A stretch of DNA of 9,794 bases from UBA1138 sp036338615. Its GTDB lineage: Bacteria; Gemmatimonadota; Gemmatimonadetes; Longimicrobiales; Gaopeijiaceae. A model generated the notes under the pieces. That model saw only the letters and a program-made list of their open reading frames with translations. It ran no database searches and was not told the origin of the DNA. Positions 1 through 6,414 of the stretch are shown in pieces. Each line of letters opens with the position of its first letter. Positions within the stretch are counted from its first letter, which is position 1. The translations under genes and the position numbers were made by a program. The stretch lies in assembly GCA_036338615.1 (NCBI GenBank), contig JAYZBT010000076.1, positions 1 through 9,794 on the forward strand, in the 5' to 3' direction.

Positions 1-1389
1 CGCCGCGAGCCAGGTGGGCTGCACGTACGTCTCACTTGGAGCGAATCCAGCGCGGCTCACGCCCGTGATTACGCCGGAGACATGCAGCCAGAGAACCAGA
101 GCAGCCACGCTGAAGTTGAGGCCCACTACGATCTGCCGCATGCCGGGCGTGTGCAGCACAGCGGACGCGTCTTCTCCCTCGCGCGCCTGCAGGTGTTCAC
201 TGAGAATCCACACCATCGCCCCGAGCAGGATCATGGTATCGATCCCAATGGTGGCACCCATGGCGTGACCGGTCACGACGTACGTGCCGTGAATGATCGC
301 GTTGAGCGGCGGAATGGAGATCAGGACCGATGAGAACAGGATGAAGACCGTCCAGTACTTCGAGGCGCCGAAGCTCCCTTGGGCGGCGCAAAACGCCCTC
401 TCTTCGGTCTTGCTCACGAGCCGCCACAACTCGTACACGACACGGCACAGAATCGTGATCTCCAACATGCTCACTACGAAGGAGATCCACTTGATCATAT
501 GCCCCTGCGGCAAGTGGTACGAGTGGTGCGCGAAGTTGGTGAACGAGTTCAACAGGCCAACCGCGAAGAGCGTGTACGCGAGCCTGGAGTGACCATACCG
601 GATGTCTCGGCTGATGCGTTCCCCGATATAGATCACCGCCCCGTACACAAAGAGATTGAAGCTGCCTACCAGAGTGCCGGTGGCCTTCCATTGAACCTGG
701 AGATCCTGCACGGGATCGCCGAAGAAGCTCGGCAGCAGGTAGAGATGCTGTTCGACGAACGTGACCATGAAGAACACCATGCCCACGCCCCACATCGTCA
801 GGTAGATCGGCCTCTCGAAGAAGTTCGGCCCCGCGATCCGGAAGAAATTCCACACGTAGCAGATCCAGCCGAGCAGGATGAACGCGCTGAAGATCGGGTG
901 GAAGCCGACGTACTCACGCCCCGAGCCGATGCCCATCGCCAGCGTAGTCAGGATGCCCGCCCCAGCGATCGCCCACGCGCCGACCTGGACGCGTAGCCTC
1001 CAGCGATCGCCAGAAGTGGGCACGCCACCGTGGTCCTGAAGCCATCGATGGACCACCGCTACCCCCCCGAGGAAGATCCACGCAGACGCGAACGCCGTGT
1101 GGATGGGGCGAAGCTGACGGAGGTCAAGCCCGATCGACTGGAAAGAGGGAGCGAGGGCGGGTACGGAATACAGCGCGCCCAGCATGCCGCCGAGCAGCGT
1201 GATGCCCATCGCGATCAGACCGCCGCGGATGAACGTGATGGTCGCGAATTGCCGGACCGAATCGCCCTCGGCGAACGAGAGCCAGCACCCTCCCGCCGCG
1301 GACGGATGGGCGGGCAACGTGGAGTCGGTGTGCGCCCCAGCCGCGGGATTCGCCACAGTCGTGCCCAACGTCGCTTCAGCGTCGGTCAT
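1..1389 (-). CDS. NorB/CcoN-like haem-copper oxidase catalytic subunit (partial, runs off left edge)
   Basis: Membrane catalytic subunit of the haem-copper oxidase superfamily, closest in style to NO reductase NorB and cbb3 oxidase CcoN. The visible 463 residues contain about 11 hydrophobic helices; the C-terminus lies beyond position 1. Helix II carries LRPIHTAF (His97, low-spin haem ligand). Helix VII ends in NFAHHSYH (His288/His289, active-site metal ligands). Helix X carries VTGHAMGATIG (His375, proximal ligand of the high-spin haem). Oddities: the helix-VI ligand His is Gly238 when aligned without gaps to remembered CcoN; a new His215 sits at the end of helix V in FVEQHLYLLP; the cbb3 cross-linked Tyr position is Ser282; and the usual HxH of helix X is HAM (Met377). 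The start ATG overlaps the stop of the upstream cytochrome gene (ATGA), implying translational coupling. NO reduction is the best guess from the missing Tyr and the NorC-like partner. O2 reduction or another activity is not excluded. Confidence 0.85.
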   Translation of the reverse strand, partial: MTDAEATLGTTVANPAAGAHTDSTLPAHPSAAGGCWLSFAEGDSVRQFATITFIRGGLIAMGITLLGGMLGALYSVPALAPSFQSIGLDLRQLRPIHTAFASAWIFLGGVAVVHRWLQDHGGVPTSGDRWRLRVQVGAWAIAGAGILTTLAMGIGSGREYVGFHPIFSAFILLGWICYVWNFFRIAGPNFFERPIYLTMWGVGMVFFMVTFVEQHLYLLPSFFGDPVQDLQVQWKATGTLVGSFNLFVYGAVIYIGERISRDIRYGHSRLAYTLFAVGLLNSFTNFAHHSYHLPQGHMIKWISFVVSMLEITILCRVVYELWRLVSKTEERAFCAAQGSFGASKYWTVFILFSSVLISIPPLNAIIHGTYVVTGHAMGATIGIDTMILLGAMVWILSEHLQAREGEDASAVLHTPGMRQIVVGLNFSVAALVLWLHVSGVITGVSRAGFAPSETYVQPTWLAA

Positions 1390-2126
1390 CGGTACTCCCA
1401 CCAGGGAAGTCGCGACCAATCGACGCTCGCACCGGATTGACGACGCTGCATCTCCGACCGGAGCGCGTCGCGATCCCTGTTCAGCCAACGGAAATACTCG
1501 ATCACTTGCTGGCGCTGTGCCTGTGAGAAGGCCGGAACCGGCGGCGGCATACCCTTTTCCGGTCGCCCGCTCACCAATACCTCGTGCAACTCTTCATCGG
1601 AGAGGCGCTCGATCACCATGGAAAGGTCCGGAGCACCCACAACCGAGGCCTGGAACGGAAAGTGGCAAGCGCTACAGATGCCAGAACGGAATACCTCGAA
1701 CCCGGCCGCCGCTTCGGGCGGGGGTGAGGCATCCGTAATCGCGGCCTCGAACGCCGCCTGCGGGGTGGTGCCTTCGCTCGAGTCACCGAGCCGAAGCTCG
1801 CCACGTCCTACCCCGGCGCGATCGAGCTCCTCCAGGAACGCCCGCATCGCGGCAATCTGCGCCGGGTCGAAATGCAGCGCGGGCATCTGACCACTCCCCA
1901 CGGTCAGAAGCGAAGCGAGCCGCGTCTCATCGACACGGCTCGCAGCATTCGTGAGGTCCGGGCCCAGGAATCCTCCCTGGCCCCAGAGTTGATGACAGAC
2001 CTGACAGGCCTCTTGGTGGAAGAGCCGACGCCCTTCGATCGCTTGATCGGAAAGCGGGAGGTCCACCTGATCCGAGTACACCAAGCCGGTCTGGACGACG
2101 AAACACGCCACCAAGACACTCAGCAT
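1386..2126 (-). CDS. membrane-anchored di-haem cytochrome c, NorC-like
   Basis: Predicted electron donor to the adjacent oxidase subunit. From ATG 2126 it is 246 residues: a short N-terminal hydrophobic anchor (about 1-17), then two c-type haem domains. Domain 1 has CQVCH at 41-45 followed by QLWGQGGFLGPDLT, which resembles the NorC haem region, with Met81 as likely axial ligand. Domain 2 has CSACH at 151-155 and Met193 in KGMPPP. The tail is charged and ends in a Trp-rich segment (WSRLPWWEYR). Classical NorC is mono-haem and about 150 residues, so the second haem domain is an extension. The TGA stop overlaps the oxidase ATG. The start is uncertain: the frame stays open to 2309, which would overlap the kinase gene, so I prefer 2126. 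A GTG at 2153 would add a KK-containing stretch before the anchor. The ribosome-binding site is weak (AAGAAAG). Confidence 0.87.
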   Translation of the reverse strand: MLSVLVACFVVQTGLVYSDQVDLPLSDQAIEGRRLFHQEACQVCHQLWGQGGFLGPDLTNAASRVDETRLASLLTVGSGQMPALHFDPAQIAAMRAFLEELDRAGVGRGELRLGDSSEGTTPQAAFEAAITDASPPPEAAAGFEVFRSGICSACHFPFQASVVGAPDLSMVIERLSDEELHEVLVSGRPEKGMPPPVPAFSQAQRQQVIEYFRWLNRDRDALRSEMQRRQSGASVDWSRLPWWEYR

Positions 2127-2257
2127 GACTTTCTTGGACGAGGGACCGAGCACAGAATCAGGTGGCGAGAGAGTGGCCAGGCGTAAGGGGAGAAGAAGGG
2201 GACGTGCAGTATCGTCGTCAAGTTTTGGCCGGCTGTCGGCCGCACTAGCTCGACACG

Positions 2258-3478
2258 CTACAGCGCGTCGACCGAAGCCCCGGCGGACGGTGCCGCCACA
2301 AAGAGACAATCGCCGAGGCGGTCGCTCATCCCCCTCGGCTGGTAGTATTGCTCCGCGATGGCCGCGAGGACGGCGTCAACGGTGTCAGAAGACGCTAGCG
2401 CGACGATACAGCCTCCGAAGCCCGCACCGGTGAGCCGAGCGCCGGCGGCGCCTCCATCTCGAGCGATGTCCACGAGGTCGTCGAGCTCTTCGGAACTGAC
2501 CTCGTAGTCGGTGCGCAGGCTGCAATGCGAGTCGTCCATCAACGCCCCAAAGCCGGAAAAGTCCGTGCGCGAAAGACAGTCGGCGGCCTGGTCGACCCGC
2601 GCGGCCTCGGACACGACGTGCCGGAAGCGTGACAGCAAGGGGGCCGGAAGCACCTCCGTCGCCGCCGCGATCGCCGCCTGGCTTCCCATCATCCTCAGCA
2701 AGTCCGGATATCCCTGCGGGGCAGTAGGGACGAGATGGCTCTGGAGGCCGCGTTCTACAACGGAGGCCAGTGCTCGTTCACACTCGGACCGACGCTGATT
2801 GTACGCTTCGCGGGCGTGGCGCGACTTCTCCGCTCGGACTCCCGTATGGGCAACGATGAACCGCCAGTCTCCGGGCACCACTATGTGGCGCATCCGCAAA
2901 GGGGCGAAAGCGATGCGCGCCGCGTGGCCGACACGACCTCCCACTGAGATTGCCTGATCCATGCCCCCCCCGCGCGTCCCCGTATACTGCTCCGCGTCGG
3001 CCATGAGCTGCGCGAAGTCCATCGGGGCGAGCGAAACCTCGTTCACGACAGCGAGCGCTAGGCCGAGCGCATTCAGGAGTGCGGTCGAGGAGGAGAGCCC
3101 CGAAGCCACGGGCACGCTAGACGAAACGACCCCCTCCATGCCCCGCGAAATCGCCGAGCGTCGCGCCAACTCCACCGCCGGTGCCTTCAGATAGTTACCC
3201 CAGTTGCCGGCGGGACCGGGTGGGGTCGAGGGGCCGATCTCGAATTCGACCGGGTCGAATTCCGGGTCGACGTTCGCGACGCGGACGACACCGTCTTCTC
3301 GAGGGCGGTATACGAGCCGGACCTCGCGTTGGATGGCCATCGGGAGCACGGGCAGATCGTTGTAGTCGATATGCTCCCCGATGAGATTCACCCGCCCGGG
3401 GGCTCGGGCGACGTGGGTCGCCGCCCCGCCGAAGCGGGACGAGAAGACATCTGAGGGCGTTGGTCCTTCCCGCGTCAC
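2258..3478 (-). CDS. GHMP sugar kinase, galactokinase family, resembling GalNAc kinase (GALK2)
   Basis: ATP-dependent anomeric sugar kinase making a sugar-1-phosphate in the cytoplasm, 406 residues (typical for the family). Motifs in order: GRVNLIGEHIDYN at 28-40 (sugar-binding signature), VPVASGLSSSTAL at 122-134 (phosphate-binding loop), GTRGGGMDQAIS at 167-178 with the likely catalytic Asp174, and RLTGAGFGGCIVAL near 348-361. Several features match remembered animal GALK2 rather than GalK/GALK1: Ile instead of Thr in GEHIDY, GGGMDQ with SIS/AIS following, the FAPLR segment, and HVVSEAARV near 287-295. The substrate may therefore be GalNAc, or galactose plus GalNAc. The GTG start lies in a GTGA overlap with the stop of the GH109-like gene, so the two are translationally coupled. 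That neighbour releases GalNAc in its known family, which supports the reading. Family call is firm; substrate is inference. Confidence 0.93.
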   Translation of the reverse strand: MTREGPTPSDVFSSRFGGAATHVARAPGRVNLIGEHIDYNDLPVLPMAIQREVRLVYRPREDGVVRVANVDPEFDPVEFEIGPSTPPGPAGNWGNYLKAPAVELARRSAISRGMEGVVSSSVPVASGLSSSTALLNALGLALAVVNEVSLAPMDFAQLMADAEQYTGTRGGGMDQAISVGGRVGHAARIAFAPLRMRHIVVPGDWRFIVAHTGVRAEKSRHAREAYNQRRSECERALASVVERGLQSHLVPTAPQGYPDLLRMMGSQAAIAAATEVLPAPLLSRFRHVVSEAARVDQAADCLSRTDFSGFGALMDDSHCSLRTDYEVSSEELDDLVDIARDGGAAGARLTGAGFGGCIVALASSDTVDAVLAAIAEQYYQPRGMSDRLGDCLFVAAPSAGASVDAL

Positions 3479-4938
3479 GCCCTTGGGGTCTCGAGCCTTG
3501 GCCACTGCGCCCAGCGCCCACGCGTGAAGTCGGGCACGTCGATGGGCCGGCTGCGATTCGCAACGGACCATTCGGAGAGCGGAACCACCACCGAGAGCGC
3601 GGCCGCGTCGTACACGTTCATGTCGGTCGGCTTGCCCTCGCGCAGGCACTTCACCAAGCGATAGTCCTCGATAAAGTCCATACCGCCGTGTCCAGCACCC
3701 TGCGACTGGGCTTCGAGGTCCTTCCAGAGCGGATGGTCGTACTCGTCTCGCAGCTCCATCCAGTCCTGCCACGCGTGCTGCGGGCTCAGGCCCTCCACGT
3801 GAACCCGATTCGGATAGCCCTGGAACAGCCCTTTGGTCCCCTGCACCATGTGGATACGCGAGTAAGGGCGGGGCAGGTTGGTGTCGTGGCTCACGTAGAT
3901 CGTCCGCCCTTGCACGGTCTTGATCATCGTCGTGTTCACGTCCCCGAGGATGTAGCGCTCCTGCCTCTTCGCGTGCCCCTCCGGATACTGTTCCTCTGCC
4001 CACTCCTGAAGTCCGCGAGAAGGTGAACTCATCGACACTAAAAAGTCGAAGCGATCACCACGGTTGATGTCCATTACGTTCGCCACGGGACCGAGTCCGT
4101 GCGTGGGGTACAGGTTCCCGTCACGGGCCATCGAGTGCGCTCGGCGCCAGAGACCCTCTCCCTCCTCGGAGAACTTGATGGAACGCAGGTCGTGCAGGTA
4201 TCCGCATTCCGCATGCAGGATTTCGCCGAGCAGCCCGAGACGAGCCATGTGCAGCACCATCATCTCGGGACGGTCGTAGTTGCAATTCTCCATCATCACG
4301 CAGTGCTTCTGATACTTCTCCGCATACTCGACCATCTGCCAGCAGTCGTCTGTCCGGTAGGCGGCAGGCACCTCCGTCGCCGCGTGCTTGCCGTTCTCCA
4401 TGGCGGCGACCACCACCGGAACGTGCCACTCCCACGGCGTCGCCGTGAACACCAGGTCGAGTTCCTCTGTTTCGCACATGCGCACGAAGTCCGTCTCGTC
4501 TCGTCCGTACAGTGTCGGCTTCGGGTGACCGTCCTCCATGACCCACGACGCGACCTGCTCGTTGCGGGCCTCGTCGATATCGCACAGAGCGACGATTTCC
4601 ACACCCTCTAGGCCCAGGAAGTTGCGTACGTGCGCCCCCCCCATGCCGCCAACGCCCACGAACCCGACCCGCACCAGGTCGATCGGCGGCGCGGCGAGGG
4701 GGGACTCGGGTGCGGGGCCGAGGTCCGGTCGTTCCTGGTACGGCGGTGCATCACCTGAAGCGAACCGCGGCATCGCCCTCAGGCCGAAACCCGCCGCGCC
4801 GAGCTTGAGAAGATCACGGCGCGGCATGGACCCAGGCGTGCCGACGGCCGCTGGAGTGTCGGAGGAGGTCGTCGGGCCGCCATCTCGGGACGCGGCGCCG
4901 GGTACGGGGTCGGCCTCGGGAGGAAGTCGGTTGCTCAT
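3475..4938 (-). CDS. Tat-exported GH109-like NAD-dependent glycosidase (alpha-N-acetylgalactosaminidase family)
   Basis: Gfo/Idh/MocA-fold protein of 487 residues, best matched to glycoside hydrolase family 109. That family uses tightly bound NAD+ in an oxidation-elimination mechanism to cleave alpha-GalNAc. A twin-arginine signal is seen: PRRDLLKLGAAGFGL at about 39-53, so the mature enzyme should be periplasmic or secreted. The Rossmann motif VGFVGVGGMGGAHV spans 91-104. Family landmarks from memory of the Elizabethkingia enzyme are kept: ATPWEWH (166-172), MMEN (215-218), CGYLHD (245-250), LYPTHGLGP with His280, MDINRGDR (289-296), EYDHPLWK (399-406), GAGHGGMDF (414-422) and IDVPDFTRGRW near the end. 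The start at 4938 gives a long leader before the twin Arg; ATG 4827 (Met38) would give a conventional Tat peptide and is a real alternative. The stop overlaps the kinase start. Other Gfo/Idh activities are possible, but the motif string is specific. Confidence 0.9.
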   Translation of the reverse strand: MSNRLPPEADPVPGAASRDGGPTTSSDTPAAVGTPGSMPRRDLLKLGAAGFGLRAMPRFASGDAPPYQERPDLGPAPESPLAAPPIDLVRVGFVGVGGMGGAHVRNFLGLEGVEIVALCDIDEARNEQVASWVMEDGHPKPTLYGRDETDFVRMCETEELDLVFTATPWEWHVPVVVAAMENGKHAATEVPAAYRTDDCWQMVEYAEKYQKHCVMMENCNYDRPEMMVLHMARLGLLGEILHAECGYLHDLRSIKFSEEGEGLWRRAHSMARDGNLYPTHGLGPVANVMDINRGDRFDFLVSMSSPSRGLQEWAEEQYPEGHAKRQERYILGDVNTTMIKTVQGRTIYVSHDTNLPRPYSRIHMVQGTKGLFQGYPNRVHVEGLSPQHAWQDWMELRDEYDHPLWKDLEAQSQGAGHGGMDFIEDYRLVKCLREGKPTDMNVYDAAALSVVVPLSEWSVANRSRPIDVPDFTRGRWAQWPRLETPRA

Positions 4939-5037
4939 GAGTTAGTGGGCCTCGAGGTGATGGTGGCAATTCTGGTGAGCAACCTGGGCCCGGGGGACTC
5001 TGCGCTCAAGAGACAGCCTGATCGCGGTCCGTCCGCA

Positions 5038-5211
5038 CTAGGGCCGCCCTTCCATCAAGAGGAAGCCCTGCCAGCCGCAGTTCGGACAGCTACGCATGGA
5101 CGACCTGGCGGGAAAGAGAACTCGAAGCCATCGGTAGAACCAGGGGCTCGAGATGCGGTTGGTCCCGGCCCCACAGCAGTGGCAACGACGAGTTCTGCGG
5201 ATCCAGATCAT
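5038..5211 (-). CDS. small zinc-ribbon protein, 57 residues
   Basis: Short reading frame in the gap between the amidohydrolase and GH109-like genes. It has an ATG at 5211 and a TAG at 5040-5038, preceded by a fair Shine-Dalgarno-like AGGTG six bases upstream. The protein is basic and has two Cys knuckles, RCHCCGAG (Cys10 and Cys13) and SCPNCGWQG (Cys42 and Cys45). The 28-residue spacer contains Arg and hydrophobic residues, including PWFYRWLRVLF (23-33). This is the architecture of small bacterial zinc-ribbon proteins of unknown function, which often read CxxCG...RCxxCGWxG. It likely binds one Zn2+. I cannot assign a role; an RNA- or protein-binding adaptor is a possibility only. It is followed after 99 bases by the GH109-like gene and may be cotranscribed with it. 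A longer frame at 5090-5281 on the same strand overlaps it but shows no motif and is taken as spurious. Confidence 0.7.
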   Translation of the reverse strand: MIWIRRTRRCHCCGAGTNRISSPWFYRWLRVLFPARSSMRSCPNCGWQGFLLMEGRP

Positions 5212-5253
5212 AGGTCACACCTAAGACCGAGGCCGTAGCAGGGGGCACAGAAC

Positions 5254-5283
5254 AGGATACAAGCCGCCAAGGGCCTTTCACAA
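5254..5283 (-). promoter_or_regulatory. possible sigma70-type promoter
   Basis: On the minus strand TTGTGA (5283-5278, 4/6 to TTGACA) and TATCCT (5259-5254, 4/6 to TATAAT) are separated by 18 bases. They lie about 43 bases upstream of the zinc-ribbon start, and could drive the zinc-ribbon, GH109-like and kinase genes as one transcript. The match is only moderate and promoter consensus in this lineage is uncertain. Confidence 0.25.
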
Positions 5284-5370
5284 GGCTTTCTTAAGCTCCG
5301 TTAACGGGCGCCCGGGGCGGAGGAGGAGGTCCGCACTATAGCAGCACAGGCCAGCTGCCGGCGAAGGCGA

Positions 5371-6372
5371 CTAGTCGATGCCCCCCGGCGAACTCCCGAG
5401 TCCCAGAATCCGACTCGCGTTGCCTGCCCGAATCTTGTTCTTGTCGCCCTCCGTGAGATCGAGGCCCGAGATCGCGCCCACCATCTTGTCGAGGCTTCCG
5501 ATCATATGCGGGTAGTCCGATCCAGCGACGATGTGGCCCACGCCCGCGAACTCGATGGCCAGATTGAGGCACGCCGGGTCGAAGTTCACGGTGTCGTAGT
5601 AGAACGTCTTGAGCAGCTCGCTCGGTAGCGTCGAGCAGCTCTCCCGGCACTCCGGATAAGCTTCGAAGCCACGGTCGAAGCGCTCGGCCAGATACGGCAC
5701 CGCGCCACCGAGATGCGCGAGGACCCAAGTGATATCGGGGAAGCGCTCGACCGCACCCGAGTACACGAGCCCGGCGGCCGCCAGCGTAGTGTCGGTCAGG
5801 AATCCGACCATCGGCATCAACATGTACTTCTCCATCACCTCCACACCGACGGGATACGTCGGGTGGATGTAGACGACCGCGCGGGCCTCGTTGAGCCTTT
5901 CGTAAATGGGCCAGAAGCGTTGCTCGAACAGCGGCACACCGCTCGCGTTCGACAGGAGCATGACGCCCGGAAGCCCCAACTCGCCGAGCACGCGTTCCGT
6001 CTCGCTGGCCGCCTCCTCCGGAGCGTTCATGGGAAGCGTCGCCAAAGACGTGAAGCGCGCTGGCCGTGCGCGCACTTCCGCCGACAAGGCGTCGTTGATG
6101 ACGCGGCAAAGCTCCACGGCCCGATCGGGCGTCTCGATGCTCGTGCCGGGGGCGGTGAAGGTGATGACCTGCATTTGCACACCGGCGTCATCGAGCACCC
6201 GTTCCCGGAAGTCCAGGTCCCGGTGCCCTGGCACCAGCACGTTGTAGTCACCGGGCGAATGCAGCACCGGGTTCCCATCATCGTCGGTGGTGACGCGAAA
6301 GTGACTGCCCCCGGAACGGATCGCGTCCAGGTATTCGGGGGGGAAGTAGTGGTTGTGAAAATCGACGATCAT
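5371..6372 (-). CDS. amidohydrolase-2 family metal-dependent hydrolase/decarboxylase (ACMSD-like)
   Basis: TIM-barrel metalloenzyme of 333 residues, the usual length for the amidohydrolase-2 family (ACMSD, gamma-resorcylate decarboxylase and uncharacterised hydrolases). Likely metal and catalytic residues are all present: VDFHNHYFPPEY with His6 and His8, YIHPTYP with His170, LAHLGG with His220, and AGSDYPH with Asp286. These proteins usually bind Zn2+ or Mn2+ and cleave C-C (decarboxylation) or C-N/C-O bonds in small aromatic or dicarboxylate substrates. No signal peptide is seen, so it is cytosolic. The start ATG 6372 gives the expected N-terminus directly at the HxH motif, with a weak GGGAA upstream. 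It begins 42 bases after the permease stop, so the two could be cotranscribed and the permease might import its substrate or a precursor. The specific substrate cannot be read from the sequence. Confidence 0.88.
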   Translation of the reverse strand: MIVDFHNHYFPPEYLDAIRSGGSHFRVTTDDDGNPVLHSPGDYNVLVPGHRDLDFRERVLDDAGVQMQVITFTAPGTSIETPDRAVELCRVINDALSAEVRARPARFTSLATLPMNAPEEAASETERVLGELGLPGVMLLSNASGVPLFEQRFWPIYERLNEARAVVYIHPTYPVGVEVMEKYMLMPMVGFLTDTTLAAAGLVYSGAVERFPDITWVLAHLGGAVPYLAERFDRGFEAYPECRESCSTLPSELLKTFYYDTVNFDPACLNLAIEFAGVGHIVAGSDYPHMIGSLDKMVGAISGLDLTEGDKNKIRAGNASRILGLGSSPGGID

Positions 6373-6414
6373 GAACGATTCCCGGGGGTTGTGGTCCGTT
6401 CGGTCGAGGCCGCG

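Noticed and set aside
379..996. Long plus-strand frames opposite the oxidase and other genes (also 3460-4026, 5713-6543, 6727-7557)
   Set aside because: They are antisense shadows of clear minus-strand genes, rich in Arg/His/Pro/Glu with no domain motif, as expected in high-GC DNA.
2193..2221. TTGACG as a -35 box for the cytochrome/oxidase pair
   Set aside because: No acceptable -10 box is found 16-19 bases downstream (CCTTCT, CTTCTT, TTCTTC or TCTTCT only), and no FNR- or NsrR-like palindrome is visible in 2127-2257.
2227..2241. Hairpin (GGCCG stem, 5-base loop) downstream of the kinase gene as a terminator
   Set aside because: No T-run follows it on the minus strand; the only T-run (TTTT) precedes it on the plus strand. 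A stem of five G/C pairs is common at this GC content.
3241..3275. Local repeat of GGGTCGA/TCGAATTC inside the kinase gene
   Set aside because: It encodes an acidic DPEFDPVEFE segment, and the short repeat follows from codon choice for a repetitive peptide.
5090..5281. 63-codon minus-strand frame overlapping the zinc-ribbon gene
   Set aside because: It shows no motif or domain pattern, and the overlapping frame with two CxxC knuckles and a ribosome-binding site explains the region better.
5273..5287. GCCTT-TCAC-AAGGC hairpin as a terminator for the amidohydrolase
   Set aside because: The five-pair stem is not followed by a T-run on the minus strand, and it overlaps the possible promoter. 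On the plus strand it precedes TTTCTT but no plus-strand gene ends there.
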